A stretch of DNA of 64,000 nucleotides from Gryllotalpicola ginsengisoli DSM 22003 (GCF_000419445.1 NZ_AULK01000001.1:62001-126000), one strand, 5' to 3'. Shown: positions 1 through 9,426, counted from the first letter of the stretch. The notes: generated from the letters alone by a model not told the origin. Program-made: numbers and translations.

Positions 1-1394
1 TCTGCTACACCGGAGACCTGGCCGACCCGGCCGAGGACTTCTACACCCTCGACTACTACCTGCGCCTGGCGGAGCGAGTGGTCGGCGCCGGCGCGCACAT
101 CCTCGCCGTCAAGGACATGGCCGGGCTGCTGCGGCCCGCCGCGGCCGAGAAGCTCGTCGCCGCCCTGCGCTCCGAGTTCGAACTGCCCGTGCACGTGCAC
201 ACCCACGACACGGCGGGCGGCCAGCTGGCGACGCTGCTCGCGGCCGCCCGCGCGGGAGCGGACGCCGTGGACGTCGCATCCGCCCCCATGTCGGGAACCA
301 CGAGCCAGCCGTCGGCGAGCGCGCTCGTCGCCGCCCTCGCCCACACCGAGCGCGAGACGGAGCTCGACTTCGAGAACGTCGCCGCGCTCGAGCCGTACTG
401 GGCGGCCGTGCGCGGGCTGTACGCGCCATTCGAGTCGGGGCTCCCCGCGCCGACCGGCCGCGTGTACCGGCACGAGATCCCCGGCGGCCAGCTCTCCAAT
501 CTGCGTCAGCAGGCCATCGCGCTCGGGCTCGCCGACGACTTCGAGCTGATCGAGGACATGTACGCGGCGGCCGACCGCATCCTGGGGCGCATCCCGAAGG
601 TCACGCCGTCGTCGAAGGTGGTCGGCGACCTCGCCCTGCAGCTCGCCGCCGCGCACGCCGACCCGGCCGACTTCGAGGCCAACCCGCAGAACTACGACAT
701 CCCCGACTCCGTGATCTCGTTCATGGCCGGCGAGCTCGGCGAGCTGCCGCACGGCTGGCCGGAGCCGTTCCGCAGCAAGGTGCTCGCCGGGCGCGAGGTG
801 CACGTCGGCGTGAAGCCGGTCGGCGACGCCGACCGCGCCCTGCTCGCCGAGCCCGGACGCGCCCGGCAGCAGACCCTGAACCGGCTGCTGTTCCCCGGCC
901 CGACCCGCCAGTTCGAGGAGATCCGGGAGCTGTTCGGCGACCTGTCCGTCGTCGACACCTCCGACTACCTGTACGGCCTCGTCCCCGGCCAGGAGCACCG
1001 CGTCGACGTGGCGCCCGGCGTGCAGCTCTACGTCGGTCTCGAGGCGATCGGCGACGCCGACGCCAAGGGCATGCGCACGGTGATGGCGAAGCTGAACGGG
1101 TCGCTGCGCCCGGTCTTCGTGCGCGACCGGCACATCGACGTGGCCACCGCCGCGGCCGAGAAAGCGGATCCCTCCAAGCCGGGGCACGTCGCCGCCCCGT
1201 TCTCCGGGGTGGTGTCGCAGCGGGTCTCCCCGGGCGAGGCCGTGCGCGCCGGCCAGACCGTCGCCTCCATCGAGGCGATGAAGATGGAGGCCGCCATCAC
1301 GGCGCCGGTCGCGGGCGTGGTCGAGCGGCTGGCCGTGCCGGCGACGCAGCAGGTGGACGCGGGCGACCTGCTCGTCGTCATCGCGCCGCTCTGA
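1..1394 (+). CDS. pyc: Pyruvate carboxylase, C-terminal part (5' end outside window)
   Basis: Biotin-dependent anaplerotic enzyme making oxaloacetate from pyruvate and bicarbonate in the cytoplasm. The frame is open from base 3, where it reads CYTGDLADPAEDFYTLDYY, a stretch typical of the carboxyltransferase TIM barrel. HTHDTAGGQ lies near bases 198-224. The C-terminus is a biotinyl carrier domain with the lysine in EAMKMEA (about bases 1272-1292). About 460 residues of a roughly 1130-residue family are visible, so the biotin carboxylase half lies to the left. The next gene, def, starts 50 nt later and has its own promoter-like -10. The assignment is secure. Confidence 0.96.
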   Translation, partial: CYTGDLADPAEDFYTLDYYLRLAERVVGAGAHILAVKDMAGLLRPAAAEKLVAALRSEFELPVHVHTHDTAGGQLATLLAAARAGADAVDVASAPMSGTTSQPSASALVAALAHTERETELDFENVAALEPYWAAVRGLYAPFESGLPAPTGRVYRHEIPGGQLSNLRQQAIALGLADDFELIEDMYAAADRILGRIPKVTPSSKVVGDLALQLAAAHADPADFEANPQNYDIPDSVISFMAGELGELPHGWPEPFRSKVLAGREVHVGVKPVGDADRALLAEPGRARQQTLNRLLFPGPTRQFEEIRELFGDLSVVDTSDYLYGLVPGQEHRVDVAPGVQLYVGLEAIGDADAKGMRTVMAKLNGSLRPVFVRDRHIDVATAAAEKADPSKPGHVAAPFSGVVSQRVSPGEAVRAGQTVASIEAMKMEAAITAPVAGVVERLAVPATQQVDAGDLLVVIAPL

Positions 1395-1432
1395 GAAGGC
1401 GCCGCTGCGAAGGCGCCGCAGCCCGCGGCCGA

Positions 1433-1438
1433 TAGGCT
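1433..1438 (+). promoter_or_regulatory. Putative -10 of def (leaderless)
   Basis: TAGGCT ends 6 nt before the GTG start of def. Transcription would then begin at or beside the start codon. No convincing Shine-Dalgarno sequence precedes def, which fits a leaderless message. The pyc-def gap also holds two copies of GAAGGCGCCGC that can form a small hairpin. Confidence 0.5.
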
Positions 1439-1444
1439 TTTTCG

Positions 1445-1936
1445 GTGACCGTGCGCCCCATCCGCCTGTTCGGCGACCCCGTGCTGAAGACCGTGTGCGA
1501 TCCCGTCGTCGACTTCGACGAAGGCGTCCGTGCCCTCGTGAAGGACCTGCTCGACTCGGTGCAGCTACCCGGCCGCGCGGGCGTCGCGGCCAACCAGATC
1601 GGGTCGACGCTGCGGGTGTTCAGCTACAACGTGGACGGGAAGATCGGCTACCTGATCAACCCGCGCGTCGTCGAGGTGCGCGGCGAGAAGCAGCCGACGG
1701 GCGAGGGATGCCTGAGCGTGCCCGGCCTCTGGTTCGACACGCCCCGGCATCCGTGGGCCCGGGCCGTCGGCTTCGACGTCGACGGGAACGAGCTCGAGGT
1801 GCAGGGCGAGGGCACCCTGGCGCAGGCCCTGCAGCACGAGACCGACCACCTCGACGGACTGCTCTACCTCGACCGCCTCGAGAAGCCGGCGCGGCGCGAG
1901 GCGATGAAGCAGATCCGGGAATCCGACTGGTTCTAG
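1445..1936 (+). CDS. def: Peptide deformylase
   Basis: Removes the formyl group from the N-terminal methionine of new proteins. The 163-residue protein has all three family motifs: GVAANQIG (residues 46-53), EGCLS with metal ligand C89, and QHETDHLDG, where H131 and H135 bind the metal and E132 is catalytic. Length is normal for the family. The GTG start was chosen for its fit to the family N-terminus and the -10 element 6 nt upstream. The stop overlaps the stop of the convergent acyl-CoA ligase by 4 nt. Confidence 0.95.
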   Translation: MTVRPIRLFGDPVLKTVCDPVVDFDEGVRALVKDLLDSVQLPGRAGVAANQIGSTLRVFSYNVDGKIGYLINPRVVEVRGEKQPTGEGCLSVPGLWFDTPRHPWARAVGFDVDGNELEVQGEGTLAQALQHETDHLDGLLYLDRLEKPARREAMKQIRESDWF

Positions 1937-3753
1937 CCCTGCAGTGACATCTGCCGGGTGGGGACACCCTCGTAGAGCGCGTCGATCTCCGCGGCGAAGT
2001 CCTTCACGATCACATTGCGCTTGATCGACAGCTTGGGCGTCAAGTGCCCGCTCGCCTCGGTGAACTGGGTGGGCAGGATGGTGAACTTGCGGATCGACTC
2101 TGCCCGCGACACGGCCTCGTTGGCGTGATCGATGGCCTTCTGCACTTCGGCCAGCACGGCCTCGTTCTGCGCGGCCTCGGCCAGGCTCAGGTTCTCGTCC
2201 TGTCCGTTGTTCTTCAGCCACACCGGCAGCATCTCGGTGTCGAGGGTGACCAGCGCCCCGATGAACGGCCGCTGGTCGCCGACGACTACGATCTGGTCGA
2301 TCAGCGGGTTGGAGCGGGCCCGGTCCTCGAGCACGGCCGGCGCCACGTTCTTGCCGCCCGCGGTGACGATGATCTCCTTCTTCCGGCCCGTGATGGAGAG
2401 GTATCCGTCGTCATCGAGCGAGCCGAGGTCGCCGGTCCTGAACCAGCCGTCGTCGAACGCCTCCTGGGTGAGCTCGGGGTTGCGCCAGTACTCGCGGAAC
2501 ACGCACACGCCCTTGATCTCGATCTCGCCGTCGTCGGCGATGCGGATCGCATTGCCGGGCAGCGCGGGGCCGACGGTTCCGATCTTGTACCGGCCGGGCA
2601 GGTTGACCGACACCGGTGCCGTCGTCTCGGTGAGGCCGTAGCCCTCGAGGATCTCGACGCCCAGGGCGTTGAAGAAGTGGCCGAGGCGCGTGGAGAGGGG
2701 AGCGGAGCCGGAGACCGCGTACTTCACCCGGCCGCCCATCTTCGCTTTGAGGGTGCGGAACACCAGTGCGTCGAACAGCTTGAACTTGAGGTTCAGACCG
2801 AGACCGACCTTGCCCTTCGCCTTCGCCTCGGAGTACTGCACGGCGGTGTCGGCCGCCGCCCGGAAGATGCGCCCCTTGCCGCCCGACTCCGCGATCTGCT
2901 CGGCGGTGTTGTAGACCTTCTCGAACACCCGCGGCACCATCAGCAGGAAGGTGGGCCGGAAGGACTGCAGCGACTCCATCAGCAGCTTCGTGTCGGCCTG
3001 GTGGCCGACCCGGACGCCGGCGTGCACCGAGACGACCGAGATGAAGCGCGCGAACACGTGCGCGATGGTGATGAAAAGCACGGTCGAGGCGTCGTCCTCG
3101 AGCACGTAGTCGAGCGCGCGGGCGGCGTTGCGGCTCAGCTCGACGAAGTTCGAGTGGGTGAGCACGACGCCCTTCGGCTTGCCCATCGTGCCCGAGGAGT
3201 AGATGAGGGTCGCGACGTCGGATCCCTTGGCGATGCGGCGGCGCCGCTCGATCTCCTCGTCCGGCACGTCGGCGCCCGACTCGGCGAGCTCGTCGAGGTC
3301 GCCGAGGTCGATCTTCCACACGTTGCGGATGTTCGGCAGCTCGCCGGCGACCTCGTCGAACGCCGCGTAGTGGGTGCGCGACTCGAGGATCACCGACATC
3401 GCCCCCGAGTCGGTGAGGTTCCACAGCACCTGGCTCGGCGAGCTGGTCTCGTACACCGGCACGAGCACGCCGCCGGCGAACCACATCGCGAAGTCGACGA
3501 GCACCCACTCGTACCGGGTGCGGCTCATGATGCCCACCTTGTCGCCCGGCTGGACGCCCGCGGCGACGAAGCCCTTCGCGAGCGCCGTGACCTGCTCGAG
3601 GAACTCGGCGGCGGTCACGTCGCGCCAGCCGTCGCCCTCCGGAATGCCGAACAGCACCTTGTCCGGCGTCTGCCGGACCCGCTCGATGAGCAGGTCGGTG
3701 GTGTTCGCCTCGGGGTCGGCGGGGACGAGGGCAGGAATCGCGGATTCGCGCAC
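1933..3753 (-). CDS. fadD: Long-chain fatty acid-CoA ligase (AMP-forming)
   Basis: Activates fatty acids with ATP and CoA through an acyl-AMP intermediate. The 606-residue protein has the AMP-binding loop LIYSSGTMGKPKGV, the motif YGLTETTAP, DGWFRTGDLG and GRKKEIIVTAGGKNVAP, which mark the long-chain (FadD15-like) branch. The GTG at 3753 is chosen over a longer open frame because a GAAGGAG ribosome site lies just upstream and the family N-terminus begins here. It is divergent from glk. Chain length preference cannot be read from the sequence. Confidence 0.92.
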   Translation of the reverse strand: MRESAIPALVPADPEANTTDLLIERVRQTPDKVLFGIPEGDGWRDVTAAEFLEQVTALAKGFVAAGVQPGDKVGIMSRTRYEWVLVDFAMWFAGGVLVPVYETSSPSQVLWNLTDSGAMSVILESRTHYAAFDEVAGELPNIRNVWKIDLGDLDELAESGADVPDEEIERRRRIAKGSDVATLIYSSGTMGKPKGVVLTHSNFVELSRNAARALDYVLEDDASTVLFITIAHVFARFISVVSVHAGVRVGHQADTKLLMESLQSFRPTFLLMVPRVFEKVYNTAEQIAESGGKGRIFRAAADTAVQYSEAKAKGKVGLGLNLKFKLFDALVFRTLKAKMGGRVKYAVSGSAPLSTRLGHFFNALGVEILEGYGLTETTAPVSVNLPGRYKIGTVGPALPGNAIRIADDGEIEIKGVCVFREYWRNPELTQEAFDDGWFRTGDLGSLDDDGYLSITGRKKEIIVTAGGKNVAPAVLEDRARSNPLIDQIVVVGDQRPFIGALVTLDTEMLPVWLKNNGQDENLSLAEAAQNEAVLAEVQKAIDHANEAVSRAESIRKFTILPTQFTEASGHLTPKLSIKRNVIVKDFAAEIDALYEGVPTRQMSLQG

Positions 3754-3893
3754 GGTAGCTCCTTCGGTACCGAACGCCCGCCAAATGGCAGGCGAGTGTC
3801 TGGCTGCATACACTTTAGACGGTGTGTCCGGGCGGCGTTGTCCGCCGAAGCGCTGACACCGAGTTTCATCACCCAACAGAAAGGCGTGAGCGC

Positions 3894-4844
3894 GTGCACG
3901 CGATCGGGATCGACATCGGCGGGACCAAGATCGCAGGCGCTCTCGTCGACGAGTCGGGCACGATCGTCTCGCAGCTGCGCACGCCGACGCCCGACGGCGA
4001 CTCCGACGCCCTCAAGTCGATCGTCGTCGACATGATCAACGAGCTCGCCGACGGCACCGACGCCGTGGCGGCGGGCGTGGCGGCCCCCGGATTCATCGAC
4101 GCCACCCAGTCGATCGTCTACTACACGCCGAACGTGCCCTGGCGCCACGAGCCGCTGCGCACCGCGCTCGAGTCGCGCGTCGGCGTGCCGGTCATCATCG
4201 AGAACGACGCCAACGCGGCCGGCTGGGCCGAGTTCCGCTTCGGCGCCGGCCGGCTCAGCACCGACATGGTGATGCTCACCATCGGCACTGGCGTCGGCGG
4301 CGCCGTGGTCTCCGATGCGACCCTGTTCCGCGGCGGGTTCGGCGCGGGCGCCGAGCTCGGCCACATGCGCATCGTCCCGAACGGCCTGCCCTGCGGGTGC
4401 GGCGCCAACGGGTGCATCGAGCAGTACGGCTCGGGTCGCGCGCTGCAGCGGTACGCGAACACCCTGGCGGATGCCGGGGGCATCGGCCAGCGCCTGGCGG
4501 ACGTGCGCTCCAAGAGCGGCGGCCACCTGCACGGCAAGGACATCTCGGCGCTCGCGCTCGAGGACGACCCCGGCGCCCTGCAGGCCTTCCGGCAGCTCGG
4601 CGACTGGCTCGGCCAGGCCTGCGCCAGCCTGGACGCGATCCTCGACCCGCAGGTGTTCGTCTTCGGCGGCGGCGTCGCCCAGGTCGGCGACCGCCTGCTC
4701 GCGCCCATCCGCCAGGCGTTCCTCTCCACCCTGCCCGCCCGGGGCTACCACCCCGAGCCCGAGTTCGTCATCGCCGAACTCGTCAACGACGCCGGCGTCG
4801 TCGGCGCCGCCGATCTGGCCCGCGTGCACGCGGCCGCGATCTGA
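3894..4844 (+). CDS. glk: ROK-family glucokinase
   Basis: Phosphorylates glucose; this actinobacterial type is an ATP-dependent ROK enzyme. The 316-residue protein has the phosphate loop GIDIGGTKIAG at its N-terminus, the sugar site ENDANAAGWAEF, IGTGVGGA, ELGHM and the ROK zinc motif GCGANGCIEQYGSG. The GTG at 3894 follows an AAAGG site; the frame extends further upstream, but that part is non-coding in character. It begins a run glk-plsC-aroG on one strand with short gaps. Another sugar or sugar-amine substrate is possible, but the motif set fits glucokinase best. Confidence 0.88.
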   Translation: MHAIGIDIGGTKIAGALVDESGTIVSQLRTPTPDGDSDALKSIVVDMINELADGTDAVAAGVAAPGFIDATQSIVYYTPNVPWRHEPLRTALESRVGVPVIIENDANAAGWAEFRFGAGRLSTDMVMLTIGTGVGGAVVSDATLFRGGFGAGAELGHMRIVPNGLPCGCGANGCIEQYGSGRALQRYANTLADAGGIGQRLADVRSKSGGHLHGKDISALALEDDPGALQAFRQLGDWLGQACASLDAILDPQVFVFGGGVAQVGDRLLAPIRQAFLSTLPARGYHPEPEFVIAELVNDAGVVGAADLARVHAAAI

Positions 4845-4871
4845 GCTGCGGGCATCAGCGCGAGGCATCCG

Positions 4872-5567
4872 ATGAACCTCTTCTTCTGGCTTCTGAAATA
4901 CGTGTTCCTCGGCCCGCTCCTCAAAGCGATCTGGCGGCCGTGGATCATCGGCGCCGAGAACATCCCGAAGGAGGGACCGGCGATCCTGGCCAGCAACCAC
5001 CTGTCCTTCTTCGACTCGATCTTCCTGCCGCTGATGACCGAGCGGCGGGTGTCGTTCCTCGCCAAGAGCGAGTACTTCACGGGGCGCGGGCTCAAGGGCT
5101 GGGCGACCCGCCTGTTCATGCTCGGCACGGGCCAGCTGCCCATCGACCGCTCCGGCGGGAAGGCGTCGGAGGCGTCCCTCAACGCCGGCCTACGGGTGCT
5201 CGCCGACGGGGATCTGCTCGGCATCTACCCGGAGGGCACGCGCAGCCCCGACGGCACCCTCTACCGGGGGCGCACCGGCATCGCCCGCATGGTGCTCGAG
5301 GCCAACGTGCCGGTGATCCCGGTCGCGATGATCGGCACGACCCAGCTCATGCCGATGGGGGCGAAGCTGCCGCGCATCCGCCGCGTCGGCATCGTCGTCG
5401 GGAAGCCGCTGGACTTCTCCCGCTTCTCCGGGCTCGAGGGCGACCGCTTCATCCTGCGCTCGGTCACCGACGAGATCGTCTACGAGCTGATGCGGCTGTC
5501 GGGGCAGCGCTACGACGACGTGTACGCGAGCACGGTCAAGGCCACCCGCCCGAGCCTCAACCGCTAG
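4872..5567 (+). CDS. plsC: 1-acyl-sn-glycerol-3-phosphate acyltransferase (PlsC family)
   Basis: Adds the second acyl chain to lysophosphatidic acid at the membrane. The 231-residue protein has the acyltransferase motifs SNHLSFFDS (the NHx4D box) and YPEGTRSPDGTLYRGRTG. A hydrophobic N-terminal segment, FFWLLKYVFLGPLL, would seat it on the membrane. The ATG follows a GAGG site, 28 nt after glk. Substrate preference is not shown; related actinobacterial PlsC paralogues differ in acceptor. Confidence 0.88.
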   Translation: MNLFFWLLKYVFLGPLLKAIWRPWIIGAENIPKEGPAILASNHLSFFDSIFLPLMTERRVSFLAKSEYFTGRGLKGWATRLFMLGTGQLPIDRSGGKASEASLNAGLRVLADGDLLGIYPEGTRSPDGTLYRGRTGIARMVLEANVPVIPVAMIGTTQLMPMGAKLPRIRRVGIVVGKPLDFSRFSGLEGDRFILRSVTDEIVYELMRLSGQRYDDVYASTVKATRPSLNR

Positions 5568-5578
5568 GCTGGGAGGTC

Positions 5579-6964
5579 ATGACCTCCGTCGCCGAGAGCT
5601 CCGTCGCCGCGCCAGACCCCTTCGTGCTCGCGGGCCTCGACCACTGGCGCACCCTGCCGATCAAGCAGCAGCCCCAGTGGCCCGATCCGGAGGCCGCGCA
5701 GGCCGCGAGCAATGAGCTGGCGACGCTGCCGCCGCTGGTGTTCGCCGGCGAGGTCGACCAGCTGCGCGAGCGGCTCGCGGCGGCCGCCGCCGGGCAGGCG
5801 TTCCTGCTGCAGGGCGGCGACTGCGCCGAGACGTTCGCCGGGGCCACCGCCGACCAGATCCGCAACCGGGTGAAGACCGTGCTGCAGATGGCCGTCGTGC
5901 TCACCTACGGGGCCTCGATGCCCGTCATCAAGATGGGCCGCATGGCCGGGCAGTTCGCCAAGCCGCGCTCCAGCGACACCGAGACCCGCGGCGGCGTGAC
6001 GCTGCCGGCCTACCGGGGCGACATCGTCAACGGGTACGACTTCACCCCCGAGTCCCGCCGCGCCGACCCGGCCCGGCTCGTGAAGGGGTACCACACTGCC
6101 GCCTCGACGCTGAACCTGATCCGCGCCTTCACGCAGGGCGGCTTCGCCGACCTGCGCCAGGTGCACAGCTGGAACAAGGGCTTCGCCGAGAACCCCGCCA
6201 ACGCGCGCTACGAGGGGATGGCGCGCGAGATCGACCGCGCCATCAAGTTCATGGAGGCCTGCGGCGCGAACTTCGACGAGATCCGGGGCGTCGAGTTCTA
6301 CGCGAGCCACGAGGCGCTGCTGATGGACTACGAGCGGCCGATGACGCGCATCGACTCGCGCACCGGCACGCCCTACGACGTCTCCGGCCACTTCCTCTGG
6401 ATCGGCGAGCGCACCCGCGACATCGACGGCGCCCACGTCGACTTCCTCTCCCGGGTGCGCAACCCGATCGGCGTGAAGCTCGGGCCGTCGACGACGCCCG
6501 ACGAGGTCTTCGCGCTCATCGAGAAGCTCGACCCGCACCGGGAACCGGGCCGGCTCACCTTCATCACCCGCATGGGCGCAGGCCGCATCCGCGACGCGCT
6601 GCCGCCGCTGCTCGAGGCCGTCAAGCAGTCCGACGCGAACCCGCTGTGGGTGACCGACCCCATGCACGGCAACGGCATCACGACGCCGACCGGATACAAG
6701 ACCCGCCGCTTCGACGACGTCGTCGACGAGGTGAAGGGGTTCTTCGAGGCGCATCGCGCGGCGGGCACGCACCCCGGCGGCATCCACGTCGAGCTCACCG
6801 GCGACGACGTCACCGAGTGCCTCGGCGGCAGCGAGATGATCGACGAGGCGACGCTCGCGACGCGCTACGAGTCGCTGTGCGACCCGCGGCTGAACCACAT
6901 GCAGTCGCTCGAGCTCGCGTTCCTCGTCGCCGAGGAGCTGACCGCGGCGTCGCGGCGCCGCTGA
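5579..6964 (+). CDS. aroG: 3-deoxy-7-phosphoheptulonate synthase, class II
   Basis: First step of aromatic amino acid synthesis, joining phosphoenolpyruvate and erythrose 4-phosphate. The 461-residue protein is the plant-like class II type: FLLQGGDCAETF, RMAGQFAKPRS, YRGDIVNGYDF, FYASHEALLMDYE and DPMHGNGI are all present. The ATG at 5579 has GGGAGG just upstream and a TAGGCT hexamer 8 nt before it. The order aroG, pknL-type kinase, Rv2175c-type protein matches the mycobacterial locus in which aroG neighbours pknL. Confidence 0.95.
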   Translation: MTSVAESSVAAPDPFVLAGLDHWRTLPIKQQPQWPDPEAAQAASNELATLPPLVFAGEVDQLRERLAAAAAGQAFLLQGGDCAETFAGATADQIRNRVKTVLQMAVVLTYGASMPVIKMGRMAGQFAKPRSSDTETRGGVTLPAYRGDIVNGYDFTPESRRADPARLVKGYHTAASTLNLIRAFTQGGFADLRQVHSWNKGFAENPANARYEGMAREIDRAIKFMEACGANFDEIRGVEFYASHEALLMDYERPMTRIDSRTGTPYDVSGHFLWIGERTRDIDGAHVDFLSRVRNPIGVKLGPSTTPDEVFALIEKLDPHREPGRLTFITRMGAGRIRDALPPLLEAVKQSDANPLWVTDPMHGNGITTPTGYKTRRFDDVVDEVKGFFEAHRAAGTHPGGIHVELTGDDVTECLGGSEMIDEATLATRYESLCDPRLNHMQSLELAFLVAEELTAASRRR

Positions 6965-6976
6965 GGCATCCGCTCG

Positions 6977-8980
6977 CTAGCCCGCATCCGGGTCGTGGAA
7001 CTCGAGTTCCACCTTGATCTTCGTGCCCTTGCGCTGCTTCGTGTTGGCGCCGGGAGTGATCTTCGTCACCGTGAAGCTGCTCGCATACGAGTCGGTCGGA
7101 ACGAGGCCGAACGGCCCGCCCGACTTGGGGTAGTCGAGTGTGAACTGCCCGTCGGCGCTCTGCAGTTCCTTCTTCGCCTTGTCCCAGGTCTCGCCGACCA
7201 CGTCGGGCACCGCGAACAGCTGCGGACCCTCCGAGACGTCGAGCAGGATCGTGTCGCCTGGCCGCACCGGGCCGCTGGGGTCGGCGGGCGTCTGGGCGAT
7301 CACGGACCCCTTGGGCACGGTGTCGTCGTAGCGGGCCTGGCCCTGGCCGTCGTGCAGGCCGACGGCCGCGAGCTTCTTCTGCGCCTCCGCGAGCGGCAGG
7401 CCCGTCACGTCGGGGACCGGCCCGCTGGAGACCACGAGGTTCACCGTCTCGCACTCGGCGTAGGTGCCGCCGTTCGTGATGTCGGAGTTGTTGTCGCCGG
7501 CCCGCGTCGCCGAGATCACCGCGTCCTTCGGGACCTGCGCGTTGAACTGCGTGTCGATGGTCGTGCCGACCAGCGACTTCGCCTTCTTGATCGCGGCGCG
7601 GGCATCGCTCACGCTGAGCCCGCCGAGCTTCGGGATCCGGTTCGGCTTGTGGCCGCGCGAGACGTCGATCGTCACCTTGGCGCCCTTGTGCAGCGCCGTG
7701 CCCGCACTCGGATGCGAGGCGGTGACGGTGCCCTCGGATGCGGCGCAGCTGTAGACGGGGTTCTTCGCCACGACGAACTCGGCGTCCTTCAGCTTGTGCA
7801 CCGCCTGCGTCGCGTTCTGGTCCACGACCGCGGGCACCGCGACGAGCGCCCCGGGCCCCGAGCCGAAGTACCACCCGGTTCCCGCCGCCGCACCGGCGAG
7901 CAGCAGCACCAGGGCGAACAGCCACCAGCCCCGGCCGCGCCGGTTGCGGCTGACGGTCGCGAGCTTCGAGACGGCGTCGGTCGCGGTCGCTTCGCTGCGC
8001 ACCTGCGTGGCCGGCCCGCTCAGCTGCGTCGTGAGCAGCGCGTCGGGCGAGATCACCGTGGTGTCGCGGGCATCGGATGCGGCGGGCGCGATCACCATCG
8101 TCGCGTCCAGCCCCGCATCGGCGCCGATCCCGGCGTGCACGGCGCGCTCGACCTCGTACAGCCGCTCGAGCAGCTCGCGGGCGTCGGCGGGCCGCTTCTC
8201 GGGGTCGCGGTTCGTCGCCCACAGCACCAGCTCGTCGAGTTGCGGCGGCACGAGCGGGTTCTTGATGCTCGGCCGCGGAACGGTGTCGTTGGCGTGCTGG
8301 TAGGCGATCTGCATCGGCTGCTCGCCCTGGAACGGCTGCTCGCCGGTGAGCATCTCGTAGAGCATGATGCCGACGGCGTAGATGTCGCTGCGGGTGTCGG
8401 CGATGCCGCGCGTGACGAGCTCGGGGGAGAGGTACGCGATCGTGCCGAGCAGCGCCTGGCCGGTGCCGGTGGCGGCGGTGGCGGCGCGGGCGAGACCGAA
8501 GTCCCCGAGCTTGATGCGGCCGTCGTCGGCCAGCATGACGTTCTCGGGCTTCAGGTCGCGGTGCACGATGCCGGCCTTGTGGGCGGCGGCGAGGCCGGAC
8601 AGCACCGACTCCATGATGTCGATCGCCTGCTCGGGGGTGAGCTTGCCGTAGTCGCGCAGCAGGTCGCGCAGGGTGATCCCGGGCAGGTACTCCATGACCA
8701 GATAGGCCATGTCGTCGTCCTGGCCCTGGTCGAACACGTTCACCACGTTCGGGTGGGCGAGCCGGGCGGCGGAGCGGGCCTCCTGCACGAAGCGCGTCTT
8801 GAAGTTCGTGTCGTCGGCGAGGTGACTGTGCATCACCTTGAGCGCCACGCGGCGCTCGAGACGCAGGTCGGTGGCCAGGTAGACGGTCGCCATTCCGCCG
8901 CGGGCGATCCGCGAGCGCACCTGGTATCGGCCGTCGATGAGACGGCCGAGCAGGGGGTCGGTCTGGCTCGCGTTGGGCAC
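6977..8980 (-). CDS. pknL: Membrane Ser/Thr protein kinase with PASTA domains (PknL-like)
   Basis: A 667-residue receptor-type kinase. The kinase domain (about residues 10-270) has the glycine loop IARGGMATVY, VALKVMHSHL, HRDLKPENVM and DFGLA. A membrane helix follows near residues 345-370. Four PASTA-type repeats then lie outside the cell; two begin VPDVTG and VPDVVG. PASTA domains bind muropeptides or lipid II in the family. The GTG at 8980 is 6 nt after a TAGACT -10, so the message is probably leaderless. Neighbours are aroG and an Rv2175c-type gene, as at the mycobacterial pknL locus. Substrates are inferred. Confidence 0.9.
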   Translation of the reverse strand: MPNASQTDPLLGRLIDGRYQVRSRIARGGMATVYLATDLRLERRVALKVMHSHLADDTNFKTRFVQEARSAARLAHPNVVNVFDQGQDDDMAYLVMEYLPGITLRDLLRDYGKLTPEQAIDIMESVLSGLAAAHKAGIVHRDLKPENVMLADDGRIKLGDFGLARAATAATGTGQALLGTIAYLSPELVTRGIADTRSDIYAVGIMLYEMLTGEQPFQGEQPMQIAYQHANDTVPRPSIKNPLVPPQLDELVLWATNRDPEKRPADARELLERLYEVERAVHAGIGADAGLDATMVIAPAASDARDTTVISPDALLTTQLSGPATQVRSEATATDAVSKLATVSRNRRGRGWWLFALVLLLAGAAAGTGWYFGSGPGALVAVPAVVDQNATQAVHKLKDAEFVVAKNPVYSCAASEGTVTASHPSAGTALHKGAKVTIDVSRGHKPNRIPKLGGLSVSDARAAIKKAKSLVGTTIDTQFNAQVPKDAVISATRAGDNNSDITNGGTYAECETVNLVVSSGPVPDVTGLPLAEAQKKLAAVGLHDGQGQARYDDTVPKGSVIAQTPADPSGPVRPGDTILLDVSEGPQLFAVPDVVGETWDKAKKELQSADGQFTLDYPKSGGPFGLVPTDSYASSFTVTKITPGANTKQRKGTKIKVELEFHDPDAG

Positions 8981-8986
8981 GCGACG

Positions 8987-8992
8987 AGTCTA
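8987..8992 (-). promoter_or_regulatory. Putative -10 of the pknL-like gene
   Basis: On the minus strand TAGACT is followed by 6 nt and the GTG start. It supports the 8980 start and a leaderless transcript. The 93-nt gap to the divergent Rv2175c-type gene would then hold both promoters. Confidence 0.5.
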
Positions 8993-9073
8993 GGTAGCGA
9001 TGTCTCCCGCAGGCCGCCCGACACGTGGGAATACCGTGAACACCGCATAGCCCACTCATGGCACGATTGCCCC

Positions 9074-9415
9074 GTGGCAGAACCGTCTTCAGACCGCACC
9101 TGGCTGACCATGCCCGAGCTCGTCGAGCGCCTCGGGCTGACCCCCTCGCGCATCCGTCGGCTCATCGAAGACCGCCAGCTGCTCGCCGTCAAGGTCGACG
9201 GCGTGCTGCGCGTCCCGGAGGACTTCCTCTCCGGCGATCAGCCGCTGCCCGAGTTGCGCGGCACGCTGATCGTGCTGGGCGACGCGGGGTTCACCGACGA
9301 CGAGGCGATGGAGTGGCTGCTGGAACCCGAGGAGAGCCTCGGCGTCGCCCCGATCGACGCCCTGCGCTCCGGCAGGAAGACCGAGGTCAGGCGCGTCGCG
9401 CAGGCGCTCGGCTAG
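9074..9415 (+). CDS. Rv2175c-family DNA-binding protein
   Basis: A 113-residue cytoplasmic protein with an N-terminal helix-turn-helix (WLTMPELVERLGLTPSRIRR) and a C-terminal domain containing LPELRGTLIVLGDAGFTDDEAMEWLL. This layout matches Rv2175c, a known substrate of PknL in Mycobacterium tuberculosis. It lies divergent to the kinase gene here, which supports a kinase-regulator pair. The GTG start has a weak CACGAT hexamer 6 nt upstream and no ribosome site. The DNA target is unknown. Confidence 0.85.
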   Translation: MAEPSSDRTWLTMPELVERLGLTPSRIRRLIEDRQLLAVKVDGVLRVPEDFLSGDQPLPELRGTLIVLGDAGFTDDEAMEWLLEPEESLGVAPIDALRSGRKTEVRRVAQALG

Positions 9416-9426
9416 CGGGTCGGGGG

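Noticed and set aside
1395-1444. Tandem GAAGGCGCCGC copies as a real repeat element
   Set aside because: Only two short copies, both of very common GC-rich composition; at most a weak hairpin after pyc.
2044-4035. A 663-codon frame antisense to fadD
   Set aside because: No motifs, and fadD shows the complete set of AMP-ligase signatures on the other strand.
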